Origin: Shewanella eurypsychrophilus
Lineage (GTDB): Bacteria > Pseudomonadota > Gammaproteobacteria > Enterobacterales > Shewanellaceae
Reading direction: 5' to 3'
NCBI RefSeq assembly: GCF_007004545.3
Contig: NZ_CP045503.2
Coordinates: 3,690,102 to 3,754,101, forward strand
Length of the DNA stretch: 64,000 nt
Shown here: in pieces, positions 45,803 to 55,298 of the stretch
Layout: each line of letters starts with the position of its first letter
Position numbering within the stretch: position 1 is the stretch's first letter
Notes under the pieces: model-generated
Database searches by the model: none
The model's input: the letters and a program-made list of their open reading frames with translations, nothing else
Told to the model about the DNA's origin: nothing
Made by a program: the position numbers and the translations under genes

Positions 45803-46207
45803 TTATCCCTTCCCATGTAAACGTAAAATTAATTCTGCTTCTGCTTTTGGTAGTTCGCATTCAGCAATTAATTCATCAATCCCGGCCCCTAAATCAACCA
45901 TCTTCAAGGCTCTGGAGTACAACCTGGCTTGTGGATCTTGCTGACTGGTTTCATCCAGTCTGGCGTCCTGCTTTTCGGTTCGCTTTTCTAACTCAAGCAT
46001 ACGCTTACCGACACCTATGGTGCCACTTCTCAGCTCTTGCAGTTCTCGCTTAACCGTTTCGCGTTGGCGATCACTTTCTTTGACCAGTAGCGATAAGGCT
46101 TCAACTTTTGTACGTAATTTATTGGTTTGTTTGTATTGGTATAATACAAACCCAAAGCAGGCAATGACAAAAACTAAAGCCGCAATTAAAATGCCATCAT
46201 AGATCAT
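45803..46207 (-). CDS. DUF2802 membrane-anchored protein
   Basis: A 134-aa protein with an N-terminal membrane segment (about 5-24), a long coiled coil (25-90) and the small C-terminal DUF2802 helix motif IDELIAECELPKAEAELILR. The gene is characteristically the last of the flagellar/chemotaxis operon in Shewanella and Vibrio. The function is unknown to me. It follows cheW, with a CTAGG hairpin in the gap. Confidence 0.85.
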   Translation of the reverse strand: MIYDGILIAALVFVIACFGFVLYQYKQTNKLRTKVEALSLLVKESDRQRETVKRELQELRSGTIGVGKRMLELEKRTEKQDARLDETSQQDPQARLYSRALKMVDLGAGIDELIAECELPKAEAELILRLHGKG

Positions 46208-46241
46208 GAATGAATAAGACTCTTAAAAAGGAAGGAGATCC

Positions 46242-46273
46242 TAGGAACTAGGCCCAAAGGTCTAGTTCCTAGA
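46242..46273. repeat. CTAGG hairpin between cheW and the DUF2802 gene
   Basis: Perfect 11-bp inverted repeat CTAGGAACTAG / CTAGTTCCTAG with a 10-nt centre. Same sequence family as the repeats around 40 kb and 45.76 kb. Confidence 0.85.
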
Positions 46274-46288
46274 AACTTTATAATAAAA

Positions 46289-46780
46289 TTATACTTGAGA
46301 CAACTCCATCCATTCTTCGTCGGATAACAGCTTATCGAGATCGACTAAGATAAGTAATTCATTATCACGATTACTGACACCCTGAATGAACTTAGCACTC
46401 TCTTCGGTACCGACATTAGGTGCATTATCGATTTCAGAGCCACGTAGGTATACCACTTCCGCGACACTATCGACCAAAATACCTATGACTTGTTTTTCAG
46501 CTTCTATGATGACGATTCGAGTTGAATCATCTACATCTGCTGAAGCTAATCCGAAACGAGAGCGTGTATCGATAACAGTAACAACATTGCCACGTAGATT
46601 AATAATACCTAGAACATAATGAGGCGCGCCTGGAACAGGTGCAATCTCAGTATATCTTAGTACTTCTTGAACCTGCATAACGTTGATACCGTAGGTCTCG
46701 TTGTCGAGTCTAAAGGTTACCCATTGCAACACTTCATCGTCTTTATTTACTGCTACAGCTACTTTATTTGCGTCTGACAT
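46289..46780 (-). CDS. cheW: Chemotaxis adaptor CheW
   Basis: Couples chemoreceptors to CheA in the array. The start chosen is the ATG at 46780, with GAGG before it (163 aa). The CheW fold spans almost the whole protein, with LQWVTFRLDNETYGINVMQV read as residues 18-37, then GIINLRGNVVTVIDTRSRFG and the VDSVAEVVYL segment. It follows parP directly and is the canonical cheW of the cluster. Confidence 0.93.
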   Translation of the reverse strand: MSDANKVAVAVNKDDEVLQWVTFRLDNETYGINVMQVQEVLRYTEIAPVPGAPHYVLGIINLRGNVVTVIDTRSRFGLASADVDDSTRIVIIEAEKQVIGILVDSVAEVVYLRGSEIDNAPNVGTEESAKFIQGVSNRDNELLILVDLDKLLSDEEWMELSQV

Positions 46781-46787
46781 ATCTACC

Positions 46788-47783
46788 TCAACCAACAGGA
46801 TCCTGACTACCTAAACCTGAATTTAATAACTCTATCAGTGCTTGCACATGTAATATGCCGCACATCTGCTCTCTAACTACTCCAGCTAACCAAGGGCGTT
46901 TACCCGCATTGCTACGCCAATTGACAGCTGATTTGTTAATTTTTACCGAATTGACCAATGATTCACAGGTCAATCCCCAATTACTATCTTCTAATAATAC
47001 AACATATTGATAGTTTACGGTTTCAGCTAACGCTTCATCATACTTTTCGGGCATTACCCAAGCACAAGTATCGACAATATTTAACTGTGAATCCCTATAG
47101 GTCTGCACACCTTTGTACCAAGATGGCCTTCCCATAATATGATTAACCCGCTCAAGTTTAACAATTCCACCAAGACTCACTAAAGGTACAGCAAGTGTTA
47201 ACCCTGCTACCTTAAAGAATAGTACCTGAAACTCATCATCGAGCGTTTCGAGCAAATCTTTTGTTACTTTAGGCGGTGTTACGTCAACTTGCTGTAAAGT
47301 TTCTATTTGTATTTCTGTTTCATCAACAATATTGACTAACGGCTTAACTTCAGCTTCAACAGCAGGTTTCGGCTTAACCCGTTTATTTAACGCTAATTTT
47401 GCTTTTTCTCTAATCTGAGCGTTAACCTCAGTATTAACCTTAACCTTAATTTTTTCTTCAGGCTTTACAGCACTGACTTGCGGCTTAAAAACAGGCGCTA
47501 ATAACTGCTCTAATGACTGCTTATCTAATTGTGGCTCTGTATTTTTTAACCTTGCCTCAGTCGTGAGAGTTGGCTTGCTCGGAGCAGGCCTTGTCTGCTT
47601 AAGACTTTGAACGGTATCAGCACTGAAGCGATCAGTTACTGACTTTTGTACTTTTGATTCTTTACTTAAAAGTAGATTGCGTTCATTGGTCACTTGTACA
47701 GGTTTAATCTCTTCGAGCTCATCAACATCTGTCAGCAATACCGAAAAATAATCAAAAACAGCTTCATCAACTAAGCTTGACAT
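46788..47783 (-). CDS. parP: ParP-like CheW-domain protein
   Basis: Array-anchoring partner of ParC; in Vibrio ParP holds CheA arrays at the pole. The start chosen is the ATG at 47783, with GGAGG 9 nt upstream (331 aa), overlapping parC by 17 bp. A long Lys/Pro/Glu-rich linker (about 25-190) precedes a CheW-like domain (about 195-331) with VLFFKVAGLTLAVPLVSLGG and YRDSQLNIVDTCAWV. This layout and the position between parC and cheW define it. Confidence 0.85.
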   Translation of the reverse strand: MSSLVDEAVFDYFSVLLTDVDELEEIKPVQVTNERNLLLSKESKVQKSVTDRFSADTVQSLKQTRPAPSKPTLTTEARLKNTEPQLDKQSLEQLLAPVFKPQVSAVKPEEKIKVKVNTEVNAQIREKAKLALNKRVKPKPAVEAEVKPLVNIVDETEIQIETLQQVDVTPPKVTKDLLETLDDEFQVLFFKVAGLTLAVPLVSLGGIVKLERVNHIMGRPSWYKGVQTYRDSQLNIVDTCAWVMPEKYDEALAETVNYQYVVLLEDSNWGLTCESLVNSVKINKSAVNWRSNAGKRPWLAGVVREQMCGILHVQALIELLNSGLGSQDPVG

Positions 47784-48558
47784 GAGATTGCGCCTCCCCA
47801 AGCAAGTGATCTAACAGTCTTTCATAGGCTTTAACACCACGGCTATGACTCGCATAATGTGAAGCAGGTAAGTGCGCCAAGCTCGCATCTCTGAATTTAG
47901 TATCAATGGGTATAACATCGGGCCAAAGCTGAGCGCCATAATCTTCACCAAGATGCAGTAAGGCTGATGCAGAAGCCTTAGTACGCCTGTCATACATGGT
48001 AGGTACGACTGTGTAACTGTAATTGATATTGTTGGACCGTCCCATCAACACCATGGTCTTGATCATACGGTCTAAGCCCTTTATGGCCAAAAACTCTGTC
48101 TGAACTGGCACAATAATATGCTCACTCGCAGCCAGGGCATTAACCATAAGTACACCTAGAACAGGCGGACAATCTATCAAGGTAATATCATAATCATCGG
48201 CGACAAGGGCTAACGCTTTTTTCAGGATAAGCCCCATGCCACCTTGATGTCCTAATGAACGGTCTAATGTCGCTAGTGCCATCGTTGAAGGCAGGAGATC
48301 TATGCCCTCGACAGCAGTGGTAACAATATGCTGTTTGACGGCATCGGCACTGAGCTCTTTATGTGCAAGGAATACATTATAGAGCGATCCCACTACCTCT
48401 TCAGAGTCAATACCAAGATAGTAACCTAGAGATGCATGTGGATCTGTGTCCACCATTAATACACGCATGCCACGCTTAGCCATCGCTCCAGCTAAACTTG
48501 CTACAGTAGTCGTCTTCCCAACGCCACCTTTTTGGTTTGCGATTGTCCAGACCTTCAA
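47767..48558 (-). CDS. parC: ParC, ParA-family ATPase for chemotaxis-array positioning
   Basis: Deviant-Walker ATPase that recruits chemotaxis arrays to the cell pole and aids their inheritance. The 263-aa protein has the ParA motif KGGVGKTTT (10-18), the switch LMVDTDPHASLGYYLG and the DCPPVLG motif. Genomic position between cheB and parP marks it as ParC rather than a chromosome or plasmid ParA. Confidence 0.88.
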   Translation of the reverse strand: MKVWTIANQKGGVGKTTTVASLAGAMAKRGMRVLMVDTDPHASLGYYLGIDSEEVVGSLYNVFLAHKELSADAVKQHIVTTAVEGIDLLPSTMALATLDRSLGHQGGMGLILKKALALVADDYDITLIDCPPVLGVLMVNALAASEHIIVPVQTEFLAIKGLDRMIKTMVLMGRSNNINYSYTVVPTMYDRRTKASASALLHLGEDYGAQLWPDVIPIDTKFRDASLAHLPASHYASHSRGVKAYERLLDHLLGEAQSHVKLS

Positions 48559-48594
48559 AAATTCACCCTCAAAAAAACGATTATCGACATATTT

Positions 48595-49200
48595 TTATTG
48601 ATTATTCTCTCGTGTCGTTACTCTAATCCCGCCATGAGGCAAGCTGATGACCTTTACCCCATCCTCGTTCTCAGACAAGGTCGCCTCTTTAGGTAAAACT
48701 GCGTTAACTTTTAAGCTAGCCTCATTGTCTTCGAGTAAGCTTAATTCATTCACCGTTGAACTAATAGTCTTTCCATTTTGCTCTTGTTGAGTTATTTGAT
48801 GTGAAGCAATGTTCTTATCAGGTATTTGTCTTTCTGTAATCAGATCACCCGCTAATGTTTCCGCTTGCGGCATTAGAGGGCTAATGTCTATTGCCGCTTC
48901 TAATTCAGAATTCACACCGGGCCCGACTTCGAGAGTCACTTGCTCACCGGGTTTTGCTTTTGATAACAGTGTCTGAGTTGCTTCTGGATGTTGTGCCATC
49001 CAATTAGCAACAGCTTGTGCTTGATCATCAGGCACCATGAGTAACACCTGAGATTGTTTTAACCTGTCAACTTCGAGGAGTAGAAGCGCGTTTTTTTGGT
49101 GAAGCTCAAAATATAAAGAGCTTAAAACGAGCACTCCAAGTGTCAGCAAAAAAATGAGCAAAATAGGGAAAGTCCCAGCTTTCCCTCTAGGCTTAGCCAT
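48595..49200 (-). CDS. Uncharacterised membrane-anchored protein in the chemotaxis operon
   Basis: I do not recognise this 201-aa protein. From the ATG at 49200 (overlapping cheB by 8 bp) it has a basic N-terminus (AKPRGKAG), one membrane segment at about 11-31, a short coiled coil (32-52) and an acidic, Ser/Glu-rich remainder. The C-terminus has a beta-like end, [17 protein letters not shown]. It sits between cheB and parC, so a role in array positioning or polar tethering is possible but unproven. Confidence 0.75.
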   Translation of the reverse strand: MAKPRGKAGTFPILLIFLLTLGVLVLSSLYFELHQKNALLLLEVDRLKQSQVLLMVPDDQAQAVANWMAQHPEATQTLLSKAKPGEQVTLEVGPGVNSELEAAIDISPLMPQAETLAGDLITERQIPDKNIASHQITQQEQNGKTISSTVNELSLLEDNEASLKVNAVLPKEATLSENEDGVKVISLPHGGIRVTTRENNQ

Positions 49201-50311
49201 TACCAGATTCTCGTAGAATTGACTCAGCCATATCCTCAAGTGCTATTGACTGGCTGGAAATTCCTGCCGCTGAAACTGCTTGTGGCATGCCATACACAAC
49301 ACAGCTGGCTTCATCTTGTGCCCAAATAGTCGCGCCAGCACTTTTTAACATTCGAGCCCCCTCTCTACCATCGGCCCCCATACCCGTTAACACCACAGCT
49401 AACGTGTCACGACCTGATAGTTTTGAAGCTGAAGCAAAGGTGATATCCACACTGGGCTTGTAATTCATATCGGCACTGCCGCTAAGCACTTTGAGCCTGC
49501 CGTGAGCACCGCCCCTTTCCAACATCATTTGCATTCCACCTGGTGCTAGATATGCGGTACCAGGTTTTAACTGATCACCAGACTGAGCTTCTTTTACTTC
49601 AATCTTACATAAACCATTTAAACGGCCAGCAAACGCAGGTGTAAAGGCAGCTGGCATATGCTGGATCAATAAAATGGGATGAGGATAATTTGCCGGTAGC
49701 TTAGTCAATATCTTTTGTAAGGCCACTGGGCCGCCGGTAGATGTACCAATTAACAGCAGCTTATACTTCTTACCAGAAGCTCTAACAACAGACGAGGCTC
49801 TCGATGCCGGAGTCGCTGGTTTGGTTGCTCGCAACGGTTGCTGAACACTGCTGCTCGAGCGAGCCATTGTACTTGAACTCGCAGGTACTGGCCGCGAGAT
49901 AGGCTTGTAAAGACGTCTGCGACCCAAGGCTTTAATTCGCTGCTGCAATAATAAAATGGCATCATCTTTATTAGTGGCAATATCTTCAAACCGCTTAGGC
50001 AAGAAGTCTAACGCGCCAGCTTCTAACGCATCTAATGTGGCTTTTGCACCATCGTGCGTCAAAGAGGAAAACATTAAAATCGGGGTCGGATTTTTTGCCA
50101 TTATTTCTCGAACAGCAGTAATGCCATCCATAACTGGCATCTCTATGTCCATGGTAATAACTTGTGGTTTAAGTTCAGCGACCAACTTTACAGCTTCAGC
50201 ACCATTTACAGCCGTCCCAATGACCTCAAGATCTGGATCTCTGGCGACGATTTCACTGACTCTTCGACGGAAAAAACTAGAATCGTCGACAACGAGAACT
50301 TTAATGCCCAT
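49193..50311 (-). CDS. cheB: Chemotaxis methylesterase/deamidase CheB
   Basis: Removes methyl groups from receptors for adaptation. The 372-aa protein has a receiver domain with Asp55 ([10 protein letters not shown]) and a C-terminal esterase with the catalytic Ser in GTSTGGP, His in [10 protein letters not shown] and Asp in [11 protein letters not shown] Ser/Pro/Arg-rich linker (about 138-185) joins them. It follows cheA by 22 bp. No cheR is present in this window. Confidence 0.95.
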   Translation of the reverse strand: MGIKVLVVDDSSFFRRRVSEIVARDPDLEVIGTAVNGAEAVKLVAELKPQVITMDIEMPVMDGITAVREIMAKNPTPILMFSSLTHDGAKATLDALEAGALDFLPKRFEDIATNKDDAILLLQQRIKALGRRRLYKPISRPVPASSSTMARSSSSVQQPLRATKPATPASRASSVVRASGKKYKLLLIGTSTGGPVALQKILTKLPANYPHPILLIQHMPAAFTPAFAGRLNGLCKIEVKEAQSGDQLKPGTAYLAPGGMQMMLERGGAHGRLKVLSGSADMNYKPSVDITFASASKLSGRDTLAVVLTGMGADGREGARMLKSAGATIWAQDEASCVVYGMPQAVSAAGISSQSIALEDMAESILRESGNG

Positions 50312-50333
50312 TCAAATTCCTATAGCGCTTATT

Positions 50334-52508
50334 TTATTTATTCTTCGCGTAATGCTTAAGTAGACCAGGTACATCTAAGATCAATGCAATGCCACCATCT
50401 GAAGTAATCGTCGCACCAGCCATACCAGGAGTACCATGTAATAAGGTGCCCAATGGCTTAATGACCACTTCTTCTTGACCAATCAAAGAATCAACAACAA
50501 AACCTATCTGCATTGTGCCAAGTTGCACAATGACGACATGACCATGGGCTTTATCACCATGTTTTAAATTAGACGGTACACGACTCAGCCAATGCTCAAG
50601 ATAGAACAGAGGTACGGCTTTTTGTCTAACAATCACAGTTAGCTGACCATCTACAATATTCGTTTTGGTCAAATCGAGATGGAATATCTCGCTAACGCTA
50701 GACAAAGGAAGTGCAAATACTTGAGTAGCAACTTCAACCATTAAGGTAGGCATAATCGCGAGAGTCAATGGAACTTTGATCTCTAATACTGTGCCTTTAC
50801 CTTTCAATGAATCGATATGGATGGTCCCGTTCAACTGCGCAATTCGGGTTTTAACCACGTCCATACCCACTCCGCGGCCCGAGATATCTGAGATCTCGAC
50901 CTTGGTCGAAAATCCAGGCGCGAAGATAAGATTATACGCTTCTGAATCAGACATACGCGCTGCGGCATCTTCATCGAGTACACCACGGCTGATGGCGATC
51001 TCTTTTAGCTTACCGGGATCCATTCCTGCACCATCATCTTCAATTTTTAATAAGATGTGGTCGCCTTCCTGGCTTGCTGAAAGTGTAATGGTACCAGTGC
51101 GAGACTTACCACTTGCTTCACGATCTGCTGGCATTTCAATACCGTGATCGACGGAGTTTCTGACTAAGTGAACTAATGGATCGGCGAGTGCTTCTACCAA
51201 ATTCTTATCTAAGTCAGTTTCCTCACCAATCATGGTGAGATTAATATCTTTCTTTAACGTTCTTGCCAAATCTCTAACGACTCGAGGAAAGCGACCAAAA
51301 ACTTTCTTGATCGGCTGCATTCTAGTCTTCATCACCGCACCTTGTAGATCTGCCGTGACTAGGTCTAAATTGGCTAAGGCCTTCGACATCTCTTCGTCAT
51401 CTCGAGAGATCCCTAGGCTTAATAAACGGTTTCGTACAAGTACCAGCTCGCCAACCATGTTCATAATCTGATCAAGGCGTGCAGTATCAACTCGCACTGT
51501 GGTTTCAGCCTGAGGCATATTAGCCTGAGGCTTATTCACCGCTTTTTTCTCTTTAACCACAGGCTTCGGCGCAGCTTTTGCTGGCACTACAGGCGTGGCT
51601 GCTTTCGGTGTTGATGGCTTGGCAGATACCGACGTAACTTTAGCTGTGATGCCAGGACCTGTACCTGATCCATGAAGCTCATCAAGCAGTTTTTCAAATT
51701 CATCATCTGAAATATCATCTGAATCGACTGCTGGTGCGGCAGCTGCGACTGTTGTGGCAGGCGCGGCATCGCTGGCTTTAAAACCTCCTGAACCGTGTAA
51801 TTCGTCGAGTAATGACTCGAATTCATCATCGGTAATATCATCGGATGCAGAGACTATTGGAGCAGCTGGGGTCTTCTTGATTTCTGATGGGCTATTTCCG
51901 CCACCGTGTAATGCATCTAAAAGCGCTTCGAATTCATCTTCATTGATTTCATCAATTCCGCCTTCACCAGCAATGCTGGATACAGCAACTGGCGCCGTAT
52001 CAAACAACTCAATACCTGAGTCATCTTGTCCTGAACCAGCCCCTGCAACAGGCGCTTCATCAAAAAGTTCTATTGATGCATCACTGCTCGCTTCGGCGTT
52101 TGGCACACCAGGTAAGGGGGATCCTGAACTCAATAGCTTTAAATTAGCTAAAAGTAATGCTTCAGCTGGCTGCTGTTGTTCGCCAGCTTGCGTTTGAGCA
52201 AACATGGCATTTATTGCGTCGACAGCTTGCAGAATGATGTCCATCAATTCTGCTGAAACATCCCGCTTACCAGTACGAAGCAGATCAAACGTATTTTCAG
52301 CTTCATGGCAGACATCGACCATAGGAGTCAAACTAAGAAACCCTGCACCACCTTTTACAGTGTGAAAACCTCGAAATATGGCATTAAGCAATTCCGAATC
52401 TTCAGGGTTGTTTTCTAAGGTGACTAACTGTTCAGATAAAAGCTCTAAAATCTCACCAGCTTCGATCAAAAAGTCTTGCAGTATCTCTTCATCAACATCA
52501 AATGACAT
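50334..52508 (-). CDS. cheA: Chemotaxis histidine kinase CheA
   Basis: Central kinase of the chemotaxis array. The 724-aa protein has P1 with phosphoacceptor His49 (GFHTVKGGAG), P3 dimerisation near 345-400, the P4 ATPase with NSVDHGIE and DDGAGMD and GRGVGMDVV, and the P5 CheW-like end. Between P1 and P3, in place of an obvious P2, lies a repetitive acidic segment: two copies of IELFD[ET]APVA (146-155, 166-175) and three of DEFE-x-LLD-x-LHG (191-202, 228-239, 269-280). This region may bind CheY or ParP. Confidence 0.95.
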   Translation of the reverse strand: MSFDVDEEILQDFLIEAGEILELLSEQLVTLENNPEDSELLNAIFRGFHTVKGGAGFLSLTPMVDVCHEAENTFDLLRTGKRDVSAELMDIILQAVDAINAMFAQTQAGEQQQPAEALLLANLKLLSSGSPLPGVPNAEASSDASIELFDEAPVAGAGSGQDDSGIELFDTAPVAVSSIAGEGGIDEINEDEFEALLDALHGGGNSPSEIKKTPAAPIVSASDDITDDEFESLLDELHGSGGFKASDAAPATTVAAAAPAVDSDDISDDEFEKLLDELHGSGTGPGITAKVTSVSAKPSTPKAATPVVPAKAAPKPVVKEKKAVNKPQANMPQAETTVRVDTARLDQIMNMVGELVLVRNRLLSLGISRDDEEMSKALANLDLVTADLQGAVMKTRMQPIKKVFGRFPRVVRDLARTLKKDINLTMIGEETDLDKNLVEALADPLVHLVRNSVDHGIEMPADREASGKSRTGTITLSASQEGDHILLKIEDDGAGMDPGKLKEIAISRGVLDEDAAARMSDSEAYNLIFAPGFSTKVEISDISGRGVGMDVVKTRIAQLNGTIHIDSLKGKGTVLEIKVPLTLAIMPTLMVEVATQVFALPLSSVSEIFHLDLTKTNIVDGQLTVIVRQKAVPLFYLEHWLSRVPSNLKHGDKAHGHVVIVQLGTMQIGFVVDSLIGQEEVVIKPLGTLLHGTPGMAGATITSDGGIALILDVPGLLKHYAKNK

Positions 52509-52523
52509 TAATATGACTCCTAA

Positions 52524-53261
52524 TTAAAAACCCAAGCTCGATAACAGATCATCGACTTCATCTTGTCCAGTGACGACATCGTCACGTTGTTCAGCATTCA
52601 TGATCGGGCCTTCGGCCTTAACGCTGTCATCTATGCTTATTGGATTTTCACTGACAGGCTGTTCACCGAATACTGTCAGCATTGAGACTAAATTATTTTC
52701 TACTTCCCGGACTAACTCAATGACTCTTCTTATCATCTGCCCAGTCAAATCTTGGAAATCTTGGGCGAGAAGAATTTGATTGAGTAATTCTTTCAAACGA
52801 ATAGAATCGAGTTCACTTCGTTCTACAAATTGCTGTACGTCGTGACATAAGCCTTTAAACTCACTCAGCTCAATATCGCGCTTCATCAATCGATTCCAGG
52901 TCGGCTTAACAGACTGAATATTCGTCGTGAGTGCTGACGCTAACGGTAAACACTCCTCAACAGCATCCATGGTCTTGTTTGCAGCTTGTTCAGTCATGTC
53001 GATGACATAATTGAGCCGCTCTTTGGCATCAGGGATCTCAGTACTGGCAAGTTCGACTAAGCGATCATCGACTTGAAAATCAACTATCGCGCTGTGAAGC
53101 TGACGAGTCAGTCTGCCGACCTCATCGAAAAGCTCCTTTTGAATTGGCGTAGCAATCTCTCTGATTAGTTCATCAGCGAGGTGTTGTTCGCCCTGTGTAA
53201 GCAGCTCTACAAGTTTATTGGCCTGCTCTAACGTAACGAGCCCTGAAGTGTTCGCCTGCAT
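52524..53261 (-). CDS. cheZ: Chemotaxis phosphatase CheZ
   Basis: Dephosphorylates CheY-P. The 245-aa protein is mostly helical with the long hairpin and the active-site segment LLAQDFQDLTGQMIRRVIEL (about residues 165-184), containing the catalytic Asp/Gln pair. The C-terminal CheY-binding peptide is DEVDDLLSSLGF. It lies between cheY and cheA. Confidence 0.95.
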   Translation of the reverse strand: MQANTSGLVTLEQANKLVELLTQGEQHLADELIREIATPIQKELFDEVGRLTRQLHSAIVDFQVDDRLVELASTEIPDAKERLNYVIDMTEQAANKTMDAVEECLPLASALTTNIQSVKPTWNRLMKRDIELSEFKGLCHDVQQFVERSELDSIRLKELLNQILLAQDFQDLTGQMIRRVIELVREVENNLVSMLTVFGEQPVSENPISIDDSVKAEGPIMNAEQRDDVVTGQDEVDDLLSSLGF

Positions 53262-53275
53262 ATCACAACCTTGGA

Positions 53276-53659
53276 TTAACCGAGTCGTTCAAAGATTTTG
53301 TCTAACTTCTCTTTTAGTGTTGCTGCCGTAAAGGGCTTAACAACATAACCATTAACGCCGGCTTGTGCTGCCGCTATGATCTGCTCCCTCTTCGCCTCTG
53401 CAGTCACCATCAACACAGGGATATTCTTCAGTTCATCGTCTGCACGGATCGCTTTTAATAGATCGATTCCTTGCATACCGGGCATATTCCAGTCAGTTAC
53501 AACAAAGTCAAAATCACCTTTTTGTAACATAGGTAGTGCTGTCGAACCGTCATCTGCTTCTTGGGTGTTGTTAAAGCCCAAGTCTCTTAACAAGTTCTTG
53601 ATGATACGTCTCATTGTTGAGAAGTCATCAACAACGAGAATCTTCATATTCTTGTCCAA
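53276..53659 (-). CDS. cheY: Chemotaxis response regulator CheY
   Basis: Single receiver domain whose phosphorylated form binds FliM/FliN and changes motor rotation. The 127-aa protein has the acidic pair Asp11-Asp12, phosphoacceptor Asp56 in TDWNMPGM, Thr87 and Lys109 in VVKPF. It follows fliA by 41 bp. Confidence 0.96.
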   Translation of the reverse strand: MDKNMKILVVDDFSTMRRIIKNLLRDLGFNNTQEADDGSTALPMLQKGDFDFVVTDWNMPGMQGIDLLKAIRADDELKNIPVLMVTAEAKREQIIAAAQAGVNGYVVKPFTAATLKEKLDKIFERLG

Positions 53660-53700
53660 GGTTTCCTCCGCGGAACTCTTAATTATTGCTCATTTAATCG

Positions 53701-54420
53701 TTATTTTGTTGTCCAGTGCTTAAGTTTAGCTTTTAGTCTGAGCATTGCCTGACTTAATATCTGACTAACTCGTGACTCACTAACCTCAAGAATGGCCCCA
53801 ATCTCTTTCAAGTTTAATGCTTCATCATAGTAAAGCGACAAAACTAATCCATCTCTTTCTGGCAATAACTTAATTGCTGCTACAAGTGCAGAATGAAACT
53901 CATCTTCTGCTATCGATTCAAAGGTATCGTCATTACTCTCGTTACCATGACTGATAACATCGACCGATACGCCTAAATCTTCAATCCCAATGACTTTACC
54001 CACTGAAACATCGTTTAAAATATGATGATACTCATCTAAAGTCATTTCTAACCTTAGCGCTATTTCACCATCTTGAGCATCTCTGCCGAGTTCTTGCTCA
54101 AGCTCACCAATCACTTGAGCCACGCGTCTTTGGTTTCGATGCACAGACCTAGGAACCCAATCTCCTCGGCGTATTTCATCGAGCATAGAGCCACGGATCC
54201 GAATACCTGCAAAGGTCTCAAACTTAGCCCCTTTACTGCCATCAAATTTCGATGAAGCTTCTAAAAGCCCCATCATACCTGCTTGCAATAAATCGTCGAG
54301 CTGCACTGATGCAGGTAAACGAGCGAGCAAATGGTGAGCAATTTTCTTTACAAGCGGTGCGTACTGTTCAACGATTAAGGCTTTATTATCTAAACAAGTA
54401 TACGCAGAGGCTTTACTCAC
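53701..54420 (-). CDS. fliA: Flagellar sigma factor FliA (sigma-28)
   Basis: Directs transcription of late flagellar and chemotaxis genes. The 239-aa protein shows sigma region 2 with DDLLQAGMMGLLEASSKFD and FETFAGIRIRGSMLDEIR, and region 4 with the LKEIGAILEVSESRVSQI helix-turn-helix. It overlaps flhG by 8 bp, so it is produced from the flhA operon. Confidence 0.96.
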   Translation of the reverse strand: MSKASAYTCLDNKALIVEQYAPLVKKIAHHLLARLPASVQLDDLLQAGMMGLLEASSKFDGSKGAKFETFAGIRIRGSMLDEIRRGDWVPRSVHRNQRRVAQVIGELEQELGRDAQDGEIALRLEMTLDEYHHILNDVSVGKVIGIEDLGVSVDVISHGNESNDDTFESIAEDEFHSALVAAIKLLPERDGLVLSLYYDEALNLKEIGAILEVSESRVSQILSQAMLRLKAKLKHWTTK

Positions 54421-55294
54421 TCGTTCTATCCTCTTGGTACTCAGGGCGCTGTACTAAACGCTCAACAAAGAATTCTAAATGACCACCTGGTTGCTGCGGT
54501 ATAGGCCAACTGATCACTTTATTTGCTAAACCGTGATAGGCAATCGACGCTGGCGATTTAGGATACGCTTCAACAATTAACTTTTGCTTTCTCACCGACT
54601 TTCGTAAATTCTCATCAAAGGGAATTGTAGCCACTAATTCAAGGGCAACATCTAAAAATCTATCGGTAACTTTACTAAGCTTAGCAAAGAGTTCCATCCC
54701 TTCCCGTAAACTTCGCACCATATTGGCAACTATTTTAAAACGGAAGACACCATGCTCTCTACTCAAAATTTTAATGAGTGCGTACGCATCAGTGATCGAG
54801 GTGGGTTCATCGCATACCACAACGAGCACATCTTGAGACGCACGAGAGAAACTCAGCACCATATCGGAGATACCAGCAGCGGTATCAACAATGAGTATGT
54901 CGAACTGCGTTTTCATCTCACTGAATGCCCGAATTAATCCGGCATGTTGTGCCGTAGACAGTTCAACCATAGCTTGTGTCCCCGAAGTCGCAGGAATAAT
55001 CCCAATCCCCTTCGGTCCACGCACTATGATATCGTCTAGATCTGTGTCACCGGATAAGACATGTGACAAATTACGTTCGGCGCGCAGGCCAAGCATAACG
55101 TCCACATTGGCTAATCCTAAATCAGCATCGAGGACAAGCACGCGCTTGCCTTTCTCTGCGAGTGCCACTGCGGTGTTGATGGCAACACTGGTTTTACCAA
55201 CGCCACCTTTACCGCCTGACACAGCTATTACTTTTACTTTTTCGTTATATGGTTGATTAATCATACGTAAACCACTTGCTTGATCCCGACTCAT
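54413..55294 (-). CDS. flhG: Flagellar number regulator FlhG (FleN/MinD-like)
   Basis: MinD-like ATPase that limits the number of polar flagella by acting on FlhF and the master regulator. I chose the ATG at 55294, which gives 293 aa opening MSRDQASGLRMI; the DQAxGLR motif is the FlhF-activating helix typical of FlhG N-termini. Earlier Mets up to 55336 overlap flhF. Walker motif GGKGGVGKTS at 27-36, VLDADLGLANVDVMLGL and the DTAAGI switch are present. Confidence 0.93.
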   Translation of the reverse strand: MSRDQASGLRMINQPYNEKVKVIAVSGGKGGVGKTSVAINTAVALAEKGKRVLVLDADLGLANVDVMLGLRAERNLSHVLSGDTDLDDIIVRGPKGIGIIPATSGTQAMVELSTAQHAGLIRAFSEMKTQFDILIVDTAAGISDMVLSFSRASQDVLVVVCDEPTSITDAYALIKILSREHGVFRFKIVANMVRSLREGMELFAKLSKVTDRFLDVALELVATIPFDENLRKSVRKQKLIVEAYPKSPASIAYHGLANKVISWPIPQQPGGHLEFFVERLVQRPEYQEDRTSE

Positions 55295-55298
55295 TGCT

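Noticed and set aside
51754..52197. 147-codon antisense frame in cheA
   Set aside because: Mirrors the acidic repeat region of CheA; Ser/Ala-rich with no start signal.
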